A stretch of DNA of 64,000 bases from a virus. Location of the stretch: positions 1 through 64,000 of the IMG/VR virus record IMGVR_UViG_3300005337_000003. One strand, written 5' to 3'. Position 1 is the first letter of the stretch, and each line of letters opens with the position of its first letter. Positions 34,601-41,418 of the stretch are shown in pieces. A model generated the notes under the pieces. The model saw only the letters and a list, made by a program, of their open reading frames with translations, searched no databases and was not told where the DNA came from. The position numbers were made by a program, and so were the translations under genes.

Positions 34601-34938
34601 TTAACAACGTTGGCCTCTTGAGTCTGTGTATTGAAGCCGTTAACGTACTCTTGCACCTTATCGAAATTTTCAAAGGCAGCTTCCTTTCCGGAAACGACTG
34701 CGGCGGAAGAGGCAAGCTTGGAGAATACATCCCGGTTGATTCCCATCACGGCGCGGATGTTTGCAGGTAGCAGTCCAACATATGTCATTGCCAATACCGG
34801 ATCACCGGTCTTGGTGCGGATCAAATCATGGAACTTTCTGGCATAATCGTCAAACTGAAAATCTTTGGCCTTGTTAAGGTCGATAGCTACTTTGCCGAAA
34901 AGCAGTCGCTGCTGTTGGGGAGTTAATGTACAATTCAT
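25639..34938 (-). CDS. Crass-like virion RNA polymerase, giant single-chain (3099 aa)
   Basis: A 3099-residue protein. Residues 2132-2136 read RVPTQ and 2171-2176 read DFDYDK, giving a DxDxD metal-binding loop (D2171, D2173, D2175) in a TGGDFDYDKLP context. That is the signature of the double-psi-barrel RNA polymerase of crAss-like phages, related to eukaryotic RNAi polymerases and carried in the virion to transcribe early genes. Other parts: a zincin-like HEAWH at 700-704 with E754 as possible third ligand, and a J-domain-like HPDKGG at 2593-2598. It is longer than phi14:2 gp66 (about 2180). The ATG at 34938 overlaps the previous stop (ATGA); TTG at 34944 is less likely. Confidence 0.85.
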   Translation of the reverse strand: MNCTLTPQQQRLLFGKVAIDLNKAKDFQFDDYARKFHDLIRTKTGDPVLAMTYVGLLPANIRAVMGINRDVFSKLASSAAVVSGKEAAFENFDKVQEYVNGFNTQTQEANVVKENIIKDSQINPPAQQEIPVDKVPEFKANPALILSDLVMDTDINTGQIRPGMKIYADAKTQIIKNVQPDGSSIINGVPVRLTMSLTKDFKVEDFYPDTQAEIQADPTKLENANKGIVLLVTDPEGKPIRFTADLVKSDEGSLIHYNFRNPVEGRPLLETDLRQLKQLESQGMTYEQALAVTTRKLKLLADARKYIHQTGKSLQVDIKGGQIRYVPPIKKGASPVSALKIVAPINFYRGIPARNQRPNVYYFDLPGTEMSVSVNRKEFTPEMVNKLVSLITTDLTFTRGGQTFAVTPENKLKLLRQFLYTDPKALDIRVVGGELVVYRMGQPQSYASKEEMGQALRTMFTRRIPAEELTPAKAQAMYGGRSNKVTNLETAQFDDVYEFPQPDGSVKYYRIDTIKLSINKTLFNSNSYEDFEINGNTLTTTTRKYFGFIQDNFTVPYAVDSQGGLQSAGSNLEFTISPAANVDIIDKPKVEVSQPTLFDENGFIRPEYDKPKMSAKDYLASLKGQNPDKWNKIAGQGSIKAMEAQIEEAEKWYSQSPLSKHFPFQAMFEKVNAEDSNVIANWAINCVKLYKGADASDLYHEAWHGFTQGLLPREDREGLYREVRTKSGTFIDFQGNTVKFSDATNKQLEEYLAEDFRAYMLSGGKLVMDKAPKRNTLFRRILNFLKELFGSATVRESVIDERVNQKVAELYQRLRVGDLATYSFSAENAEFNTLNKAMQPVKGGIELSFETSDLISDSVDALFSEALDEMNAANLQAGNRKRDLEQKPNLTPEEKEELENLQAQYTSSYTAVILSKLKGVASLYRYAQLKFEERLSDVQEQFKVNPSADLQKTLQTLQYAVDNFGDATHPELSLKDKGVIGYHLQRSQLISSRIKDAVSQFQSEVSDDVEHEAREMAGKNFFENKSNDTIIYDLVSEEIKAIVSSLYQPDVNRQVQPNALGFPTLVDFRQSWAYIMQTVQNSTGLEDMYQRLKSERINYPPIDQLLRKLGPLSYEGQTDKESGLWLKFYHSANKYRILLRQTEIAEQRDDNTGESNYDIRIGNAISEIKKIDRTWKNEFFKSGGPFMRNDIHGNYLDAKSLLDKYQTIQEVNANPFEFLQDIGMSLSNLPVIKSQLEKEVKSGNIRLSGIYDNIRNLQERNFIIRGIGQFTRHNSEMGVTGQVGPKGNYGKILQLESQYSGRYSDFMVANAEGEQQSEYNQQSSITQIVSLFNRTGNFNNLLSQPQTAHFSPTPDQPGRPYNYYTDRSIWINALYDRNRPDGPRYPGNTMQVDNLSGTIPSINGRFTQGLSQAGSDELTRLISDIHQQVMGFTPELTRHAGKSASFSVTLSNYKTGAKNPRLYIDTESFIPESNGYVSGVFKYVEILRNYLSGELDRINYVKKLLDSGELKQTDFKYLERATQFHSFAGVLSDQTKQALLEGKINPKLEDIITREIVEYFSGLVQQVNNRSAELGGSFISPTLINQLQGLATLDGKTITPEQARAAVISSFVANNWIHHFEEMIVIYGDVAQYSDFFKRNASMASPGDVMPSDQTFVNYINNKVGKPLATSQGLKPEPFNSIFRTAVVDDVKSVSAYLDQYTKATSADSTAKAYSKVNETDASCLVAFDTYRILAKGLGEWSDEQEGLFQSFVRGDKPAYKGQFPPVFKMGYAGPLLGQPVPMTALHKFAMMPIIPGLSENMDALHHKMMSEGIDYLTYVSGSKISTISEWPGPQQLYSDVQTRTLSDKPFVPNLIHTDFLKYQVKASPKYKGKVTLISQLRKLVSVGMFDQGIPVDYKGSDWNSLTEEQKLKASDNYKNYRAYIGAMDKFVAYKKQELLYELGVKDGGSTKDIKLDKLLALISDELQRSDVGEHEWNYIQTIRRDTIKNPLDVSPSAEIIEKTIVALANKRLVTPKVKGEQFVLVPSTLFENKAFAYSEPRKFDKPTAEQVARYGTNDLPTYHIRNGKITAAKIKIAIQGDFKQLMQLPSVIEKSKSQKMSRLDALNILLKDEAWLDENNHRQMVTMVGARVPTQGPNSTDFVEVYEFLPEYVGNILLAPPEITAKTGGDFDYDKLPMLMPHIRMVDGEPTYASAISKKKAKQLHDEIIKTAIQKDELINSQGKLQWKKDAAADKLLGDIFGANWDLDYTDDEIRDILRDQGKKPFDEYYSELNGSPVLENNIIQTMRAMMERPDNFENLVRPNDVDIAKPIAEGIRGDQKHNNQGTRMYEPLRSIEVQQANSVGKDALGIGAINNTFNAVSQAIGLELAPSFDAGRATILMPHNSTPGGISLSGLKDTDGNSISEVVSQLINGWVDVEKDDWISYIQGNKELAPVLLFLVRSGVPLKKAVTFLRHPIIQEYVKQQRLQKSPVGGIFGAAGNYRNYRRPAQRNILRRFGIIKPKPGDLAELALIYTEGITDITDLMGNQVASGETKAAEPLRSFGGARALQDDIKNDIDPEEFKRRVLGLFQNAGSPEEVKFLHRKFTLLTHPDKGGKLPLSQALNAALDEYRQDPEGVKDFDKPIKKAVVRNPDLAVFLHFLEIENIVAGLDKLQRAFNVDTNKAQTVFEFAAKTQEIEDAEQNTLISDKYVKSILNNSAIGPFYVHKFVTDVFGRLMTLLNNPELNKFLFNFMQDSEAKGLFGGDPVQTARVFKSDLIYYIFQQKLRGYDKAIASVEDAEGVEFSSDNERAYFVDKRDELKGMYPMDSIIDNFDYQDILSQNKATDNIRLSDETDVDFDIRMREKSYKEWLNEQALFDIFSPYQLLKAPRNVAAKYEALLFKYPQLKTQFSILGNIKQSTSSGLTNLMLSTTKLSSAEVDRFHQNLKQLANSNELLKISGIDQKDADYIATFFKKLPLYLYMQSGPNTRNPFSFARVIPVQRIQRLIGEDVQRLGKTIDAKYLAEFAGKFLVVNSDISDRNRFKDYMINDRIDREKLGTEDQQLELPELEYSDSADNEVDLWERHHTAILQKYPDLTKEQFDSLSEEETKQLIDCL

Positions 34939-37900
34939 ACGCAACCTAGTGTTTCTTCGAACTCTTTCTCAAATTTCTCAGGATCAGCCAATGCCTCTTC
35001 CATTGTCTTCTCAAGCACCTGACGGCTACTATTAATGAAATTAGTCACCTGTTCACTACTCTGAGTTGCCAGTTCTTTTTCCTTATCTGTTGGCTGCGTA
35101 TCCTGTGCTGCTTCGGATTGTATACCCAAAACAGTATCCTTTAAGTCTTTTTCTTCCACGGTTATCTTGAGGTTTTTATTAAGGAGATCAATGGTTAATT
35201 TTTTACCTGTATTTTGCGACACCATACCTTTGTCATGCTCTTTGTTAGTCAGCTGCACTACAGTACCTACTGGCAGATTAGACATACTGATAACATTGTG
35301 AAATTCCTGACGACGCGCTTCCAGGCCTTTGAGTATTTTATTAGCGGTTAAATTCATCCGCTTACGGGTCCTGCGGTCAAACAGCCTAAACATGGTCTCA
35401 AATTCAGCTTTAAGCGCGTCCAGTTCGTCCAGGTTCTTAACACCAGGAATGCGCTCCAATACATCCTCAGCCTGGACATCCTCCTTGGTTTTACCTTGTT
35501 CCTGTGCAACTTCTGGCTGCTCGACTTGTTCTTCAGTAACTACCTCTTCCTCCGGCTTGGTAACATTGAGATAATTATCTACAATGTCTTTAAATTTTTG
35601 ATATCTCGGATCCCTGGCATCTATGGCTTGTTTGGCATTAATATCAAAAAAGCGCTCAGGCACAGCCTTGTCATTAATCAGCTTATCTACACTCTGCGGA
35701 GATAGTACAAATCCCCTATCATACAAAGTCTGTAAGATCGAATTGTCTTCAGTGGATTTCTGAGCTAATTCGATACCCTTCTTGATTATATCGCCTTTAG
35801 AATTATAAAGATCCGTAAATGCACTATTAAGTCTTTCATAATAATTTAAAAATCCTTGAGGATCAGCCAGCGTATTTACTGTTTCAGTTGTAATAACGTT
35901 CTCTATTCCCAACTCATGCAGATCCAGCAATTCATCAAATGATTTACGTAATTCCACATTAGACACGCTGGAAGATGGGTTGAGGGATTTAAGGTAGTTT
36001 GAGTATGATTTGAACAGTTTGTTTTGATCTGTCCGTTTCTGTTTGTCCAGAGATAGCGCCTTTTTTGCTTCCGGCGATAGTCCTTCCAGGTCCTGGTGCA
36101 GGTATAGACCTGTTAATGTGGTATTAAAATCCTCCAGGTGTTTTAAGGTATTTTTTTTGGCCTTAAGCTCCTCGCGGTTATTATTGTATTCCAGTACCTC
36201 GATCTCATCTTTTAGTAGACCTATTTCCTTTTGAAGCTGTATAGGGCTTGTCAGGGCATTAAAATAATTGGAAGGAATCTTATTGGTTCCGGCCTGGGCC
36301 AGCAGGCCGGAAGCGATGTTTTTGATCCTTGTTGCATTGTCCTCGACTTTGGCACTATCGAATATCGCCCTCGACTTGGCTTGTTCCCAGGCTGAATACC
36401 CTATGGCTTCCCGGGTATATTCCGGGGTATCCTTGTGGTACATTGTAGGACTGAAAGGGTTCTGTAGCCTGAGATTCCACTCCTCGTATTTTTGTTTGAC
36501 AGTCTCGGCCCGGGAGATCAGCGAATCGACCTTTGAAAGAATCTCCTGCCCGTCCCGACCGAATGTTTCCTTTATGGCCTCTGGCGTCATGCTTCGGATA
36601 TCGCGCAGTTTATCTAAGAACAGATCATAGGATCCGGTATCAAGAGCCAGTTTGGTATTGCTTGCCAAATTCTCAAATTCGTTATCCAACCACTTCTTCT
36701 TATCATTCTCATCAAGAGCTTCGTATTGGCCTTTTACCGCTTCAGCGCTGGTAGTGTAGTTGATATCGCGGGAGGAAAAGAATCTCAAAGGGTCTTTATA
36801 ATACTCATTAAGAGTTGCAAGGGTCTTCTGTGTATAGTCATTCTTGGTCTTACGATAGCCTGCTATTTTTTCAATACCTGCACTTACTGGTGATACCAAG
36901 CCCCCCATGAAAAATCCGGAGGCAAACGTTTCAAATCCCTTGCCGCTGAGCTGATCCACGGTGTTCTTGGCTAAGGCATCCCACATGCTGTCATTTGTAT
37001 ATTCTCCCCTACCGTGGTCTAGTCCGCTCCTGGTCTTGGAGCCGTATAAATTGGCATAGTAATCCACAGCGGTACCTGCCGTGATGTCCTGCAACGACTC
37101 CTGCAACCCTTCCGAAAGGTTGCCCCTGAAGTATTTAACAGCGCCTATTCCCCAGTTTTTAGGCTTGAACGCTGCGCGGGTCCGATTCATAAAAGTGGCC
37201 TCAACAAGCTTGTCCCCCTGCCTCATGAACCGGGCTCCATTACGCAGCGTATATTCTGTTGGTTGGGCAAATGATTTCAGCAACGGATCAAACGTCAGCT
37301 TATTGGTGAGGAATATCACCGGAATGTTAGCAATCATGTTAGATGTGCCGGCATCCTTGGCATTCTCTTTTAACGTAGCATATTCCTGGTCATCCGGATA
37401 ACGACCACCGTGCTCTTCACGGAACTTGGCCAGCATCCGCTCCTCGGCATCCCGCTGGGCTGCTGCTCCTTCCATACGGGCCTCCGATACGGTAAAATTG
37501 GCTGCCTGTATGTCTTGGTAAAGGGCGCCGGCTGTCTTATAGGAAGCCACGGCTGCATTCACACTGCCTGATTTGCTGGCCTGATATATATCCTTAGCGG
37601 CTTCAAACGTATTGGCCAGGGGCGTAATACTTTTAGCTGCATTCCAGAGCTTCTCTGCAGCTGAGTAATTATTGATTTCCTTCAGGGTGCCTAATGCCGC
37701 CTCGTATTTGCCCAGGTCTTTGGTGAACTTGCCTACTTGTAAAGCTCCCTGCGTACCCTTGAAGGCACTCCCTATTCCTGAGGTAAGATAATTTTCCAGC
37801 ACCAGTTCACCTATCATACCTACAGTGTAGCCTGAATTACTCATAAGGTTAGAGGCAAAACCGCTCACACCTCCCCTGGTTGATGAACCTACGGCATTAT

Positions 37901-38291
37901 AGTAATTCATCTCGTCGGCACTATCGTAATCCAGGCCCGTGAAATCTCCTGTAAGGGCTGCGCCGTAGGAACGGATCGGGGCTTTAAAGCCTGTAGCAGC
38001 CAGCTTACCTGCTGTCTTTATTGCCCGCCACATATCTCCCAGGCCTGAACTATTGTTGTTATACAACGATTCGTTATCTACCCATGGGTTGAACCCCAGT
38101 TTAGAAAAAGACGGATGAGAATAATAACGCTCAAAGTTCTTATTTTGGTCTGTGGTGCTACGGGGATCATAGCTGAAAGAGGCTGCACTTACATACGGAC
38201 TGAATACCTGCTTAGATACCCGGTCAGGAATAGAAGAGACAGCAGCTTCCTGCTGCGCTATCAATTCATCGAGTTTTGGGTCCCGTGGCAT
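34935..38291 (-). CDS. Large internal virion protein (1118 aa)
   Basis: A 1118-residue protein. It begins MPRDPKLDELIAQQE, with an aromatic/Asn-rich N-terminal part (FERYYSHPSFSKLGFNPWVD) typical of crAss-like cargo proteins. A Gly/Ala-rich hydrophobic section follows at about 85-190 (AGKLAATGFKAPIRSYGAAL; SNSGYTVGMIGELVLENYL). Long charged helices occupy the middle, and an acidic stretch (EEEVVTEEQVEQPEVAQEQ) lies near residue 915. No enzymatic motif is evident. Its position between another cargo-type protein and the virion polymerase suggests it is ejected with them. The assignment rests on context and composition. Confidence 0.7.
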   Translation of the reverse strand: MPRDPKLDELIAQQEAAVSSIPDRVSKQVFSPYVSAASFSYDPRSTTDQNKNFERYYSHPSFSKLGFNPWVDNESLYNNNSSGLGDMWRAIKTAGKLAATGFKAPIRSYGAALTGDFTGLDYDSADEMNYYNAVGSSTRGGVSGFASNLMSNSGYTVGMIGELVLENYLTSGIGSAFKGTQGALQVGKFTKDLGKYEAALGTLKEINNYSAAEKLWNAAKSITPLANTFEAAKDIYQASKSGSVNAAVASYKTAGALYQDIQAANFTVSEARMEGAAAQRDAEERMLAKFREEHGGRYPDDQEYATLKENAKDAGTSNMIANIPVIFLTNKLTFDPLLKSFAQPTEYTLRNGARFMRQGDKLVEATFMNRTRAAFKPKNWGIGAVKYFRGNLSEGLQESLQDITAGTAVDYYANLYGSKTRSGLDHGRGEYTNDSMWDALAKNTVDQLSGKGFETFASGFFMGGLVSPVSAGIEKIAGYRKTKNDYTQKTLATLNEYYKDPLRFFSSRDINYTTSAEAVKGQYEALDENDKKKWLDNEFENLASNTKLALDTGSYDLFLDKLRDIRSMTPEAIKETFGRDGQEILSKVDSLISRAETVKQKYEEWNLRLQNPFSPTMYHKDTPEYTREAIGYSAWEQAKSRAIFDSAKVEDNATRIKNIASGLLAQAGTNKIPSNYFNALTSPIQLQKEIGLLKDEIEVLEYNNNREELKAKKNTLKHLEDFNTTLTGLYLHQDLEGLSPEAKKALSLDKQKRTDQNKLFKSYSNYLKSLNPSSSVSNVELRKSFDELLDLHELGIENVITTETVNTLADPQGFLNYYERLNSAFTDLYNSKGDIIKKGIELAQKSTEDNSILQTLYDRGFVLSPQSVDKLINDKAVPERFFDINAKQAIDARDPRYQKFKDIVDNYLNVTKPEEEVVTEEQVEQPEVAQEQGKTKEDVQAEDVLERIPGVKNLDELDALKAEFETMFRLFDRRTRKRMNLTANKILKGLEARRQEFHNVISMSNLPVGTVVQLTNKEHDKGMVSQNTGKKLTIDLLNKNLKITVEEKDLKDTVLGIQSEAAQDTQPTDKEKELATQSSEQVTNFINSSRQVLEKTMEEALADPEKFEKEFEETLGCV

Positions 38292-41200
38292 TGTTCTGTT
38301 TTTTATAATTTGATACGTTCAGGTATTGCTGGTAAGCCTGGTTAAGGTTAGCTGTCGTTACCTTTACGTAATCTGAAAAACTGAGCTGATCATCCTGTCC
38401 AAGCTGACTGACATTGATCAACGGCTTGCTTTCTGTCCACCGCCATTGGGTGATCAGGTTACCGTTATCGTCTTGAACATAAGTAGGAGAATAGGTCTTC
38501 ATGACAAATCCATTGCCTGCATTTTCTATTACTGCCTTTCCCTTGTAACCAAGATCAATGGTAGTGGAGGCGTTGGGCTGATTCATATACACAGAGGCCG
38601 GAGGACGTGTAAGCTTCTGCGCCAGGGGCACCACCGCCGGATTATCAGCGGACGTCACTACCCGCACAGTCCTATCTTCCAGTGTTACTTCATCGGATTT
38701 TTTCAAACCTTTGAACTTACGATAAGCATCCTCTGATATGGTAAAGTCAGTTGCAATTCTGGGCTCAACCATCTGGCCAGGCAATTGCACATTCTCACCA
38801 TATACATTACGTTCTCCCGTCTGAATAGCGTAATCAATGCTGGAAGAAGAGGCTAAGGCGTCTGCATCAAACCATTGTGGTATGTTGTGTACCTGCATGT
38901 CTACCTTCACTCCCTTAGTGCCTATGTTGTCCCTGATCAGATCGAATAGTTCAGCCTTTTCTGGAGCCGTCTGGGGTGTAGCTGGTAGTTCCCGGTTGGT
39001 AGAGAATATAAATGCCAGGGTTTTGTTTTCCGGATTTTCCGAGAGGCTGTTCAGGGTTTTTTTGATCATCTGGTAATCCGGATGTAGGGGGGCAGATGCA
39101 TCCCCAGACAGCGATACCGATGTTTTTGCGTTTTGAGCTCCGCCGGCTCCTGAAGCACCTACCGGATTGTTTATAGACGAAAGCTGGGTATTGATCTGCT
39201 TGCTAAAGCGGGCGTAATTCTCATCAAATGCTTTCGTGATTGCGGTTGTGTTAGGCGTATATCCTGTACTTATTTGCCTGGCTACTTCGCGGTCATAATA
39301 ACGTTGGTAGGCTTCTGTGGGAGGCAATAACCTGCCGTTATCCACCATAGAGTACAATACGCCACCAGTCAGATCATTCGGCGATACACCTGCACGGACC
39401 CTGCGGAAAGCCTCATTTACCTGCTTGGTATTTATGTCTTGAAGTCCTTTTGCTGCCTGTATATCTAATTGCAGTTGGGCCATTGATGCATCATCCCATC
39501 CATCCTGGTAGATGCGAGATCCTGCATTGTTGTTACGAATATTCATGGCATTGCCTGCGGCATCTCCCACATTCGAGATATTATTAACCACATCCAGAGG
39601 CAATTCCCCATTCAGTAATTTATTATAATCAACCCCAGTACCCTTTAAGATAGCTACGGTGTCAAGGAGAATCTTAACTTTTTTAGCCTGCGCATCCTTA
39701 CCATTCTCTACATCTGCCTGCCTGTAGGCCTTAACCATAGAGCCCAGCATATCTTTAAGAAAGGCATTGGCCCCCACTACAGACCTGTTAACAGCATCTG
39801 TTTCCAATTTTTTATTCTCAATGTAGGTATTCTCAAATGGATAGGAAGATGTATTGGGTGGTAGGGTTTGGGCAGCCTTGGCTTCTTCAGGAGAAAACAA
39901 TCCTGCCTGTTTTAATTTCAGAATATCTTTCTTTTGTATGTTGTCAGGGTCCACACCTATTTTTACCAATTCCTGTGGGTCTATACCCTTTTGGGCTAAA
40001 AAATTACCGATTGATTGTGCATCATATCCTTTCGCTGTATTAGCCTGCATGTCTAGGTTATGCTTATACAATAGCGTCTCCAGTTCGTATTGGTGGTCCT
40101 GGGCTTTGAGCCTGGAGGCATTGGAGTAGGATAATTTGCTATTAAATGCGGCCAGAGAATAAGGATCAGCTTTTAGTTCCTGTTTTGCGGTCCCCATTGC
40201 GTACGTATAAGCAGCCCGGCCTAGATCCTCCTGCATAAACATACCAGCCATAATTTGTTGAGCTCTGGCCTTTAGTCCCTGAGCGTTGTCAATATTAGGA
40301 GCGGTGCGTATCAGATTCTGTTGCCGCTGGTGTACTGTCTCTGCATTCTTAGAGTGATCAATAAGGGCCATAAGCCGATCGTAATCATTTGTAGTTCCGT
40401 CACCTTCCGCTATCTTACCCTGCTTATCGGCCAGCTCAATAGCAGCTGTTTCAGTACTCAGCCTTTCCATCATCTGATCGTAAGCTGCCTTGGATCTGTT
40501 GGCAGAAATCACAGCCGGGGCAATAAAAGTATTCACATACTGGCTCTCAGCTGTATTCCGATCGACGCCGTGGGTTGCCATATACTGATCTATAAATTCA
40601 TTCTGGTGTACATACGCCCGCGTCTGGTACATAGCCTGCACTGCAGAGTCGTTACCAAACATACCTAAAAGAAATTGAGGCAACACGCCTCCACCTTCTT
40701 TATCATACAGCAACGTACCGTTGGTATTGGTAACGATATAGCCGTCTTTAATGTAATCCATCGATACATTAAAACCAGCTTTTTTCATCGCCTCCATTGA
40801 TTTCCCGAACACATCCTGGTCTGGCACATAGTCAGGTCCTCGCATACCCAGTGATTGCTCTGGGGAAGCTTCTTGGAATTCCCGGGCTCTGTAGCCCAGT
40901 GCCTTTAAACCGGCCTCTGAAAACTTACCCCCACACTTGTCCGGATCTGTGCAGTATCGGTATTGATCTGCATTCTTATAGGAATTTTGTAGCTTCTTGG
41001 TAAAGGCAATGTCATTGATAAGGTATTTATCCTTCAATATAGGTTCGAACAGCTTCTGGGCGGCAGATACATTCTGATCGATAGAAAGATCGGTGGTGGC
41101 TATTCGCTTCCGCTCTGAGTCGATAGTCTTAAAGTAGTCCTCTCGCCTTTGGATATTATCCTCCCGGGTAAGAGGGGAATTAAATGTGCTGGTGTATAGT

Positions 41201-41331
41201 GAGTTGATCCTCTGCAGTCCTTGGTTATATTGCTGTTGCTTTACACCCAAGATATTACTGTAATAATTAAAATCAGGCTGGAACGGTTGAAACTGTGTGA
41301 CCGTATCGCCTATGCCGAGATAATCCGCCAT
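38266..41331 (-). CDS. Large internal virion protein (1021 aa)
   Basis: A 1021-residue protein beginning MADYLGIGDTVTQFQPFQPD. The N-terminal 60 residues have the Tyr/Gln-rich pattern with LKVQQ-like YYSNILGVKQQQYNQGLQ and then SPLTREDNIQRREDYFK, often found in internal cargo proteins of crAss-like phages. Most of the rest is helical; the C-terminus shows IDLGYKGKAVIENAGNGFVM. There is no visible catalytic motif. The gene overlaps the next one by 26 bases. It is preceded by an intergenic gap with a perfect palindrome, so it may start its own transcript. Confidence 0.7.
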   Translation of the reverse strand: MADYLGIGDTVTQFQPFQPDFNYYSNILGVKQQQYNQGLQRINSLYTSTFNSPLTREDNIQRREDYFKTIDSERKRIATTDLSIDQNVSAAQKLFEPILKDKYLINDIAFTKKLQNSYKNADQYRYCTDPDKCGGKFSEAGLKALGYRAREFQEASPEQSLGMRGPDYVPDQDVFGKSMEAMKKAGFNVSMDYIKDGYIVTNTNGTLLYDKEGGGVLPQFLLGMFGNDSAVQAMYQTRAYVHQNEFIDQYMATHGVDRNTAESQYVNTFIAPAVISANRSKAAYDQMMERLSTETAAIELADKQGKIAEGDGTTNDYDRLMALIDHSKNAETVHQRQQNLIRTAPNIDNAQGLKARAQQIMAGMFMQEDLGRAAYTYAMGTAKQELKADPYSLAAFNSKLSYSNASRLKAQDHQYELETLLYKHNLDMQANTAKGYDAQSIGNFLAQKGIDPQELVKIGVDPDNIQKKDILKLKQAGLFSPEEAKAAQTLPPNTSSYPFENTYIENKKLETDAVNRSVVGANAFLKDMLGSMVKAYRQADVENGKDAQAKKVKILLDTVAILKGTGVDYNKLLNGELPLDVVNNISNVGDAAGNAMNIRNNNAGSRIYQDGWDDASMAQLQLDIQAAKGLQDINTKQVNEAFRRVRAGVSPNDLTGGVLYSMVDNGRLLPPTEAYQRYYDREVARQISTGYTPNTTAITKAFDENYARFSKQINTQLSSINNPVGASGAGGAQNAKTSVSLSGDASAPLHPDYQMIKKTLNSLSENPENKTLAFIFSTNRELPATPQTAPEKAELFDLIRDNIGTKGVKVDMQVHNIPQWFDADALASSSSIDYAIQTGERNVYGENVQLPGQMVEPRIATDFTISEDAYRKFKGLKKSDEVTLEDRTVRVVTSADNPAVVPLAQKLTRPPASVYMNQPNASTTIDLGYKGKAVIENAGNGFVMKTYSPTYVQDDNGNLITQWRWTESKPLINVSQLGQDDQLSFSDYVKVTTANLNQAYQQYLNVSNYKKQNNATGPKTR

Positions 41332-41396
41332 TTTTGGAATTGTGTGAGTATTTTACAAAACTAATTAAATAGTATTTCAGTACCAATTCCTATACA

Positions 41397-41417
41397 ACTT
41401 TACTTTTTTAGTAAAGT
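41397..41417. repeat. AT-rich palindrome before the 1021-aa virion gene
   Basis: ACTTTACT, five T, AGTAAAGT: an 8-bp perfect inverted repeat just after the stop of the upstream gene. Bases 41398-41415 recur exactly, in inverted orientation, at 59852-59869. It lies in the 87-base gap 41332-41418, one of the few roomy gaps in the structural block. It could be an AT-rich hairpin terminator, an operator, or part of a late promoter. Confidence 0.5.
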
Positions 41418-41418
41418 A

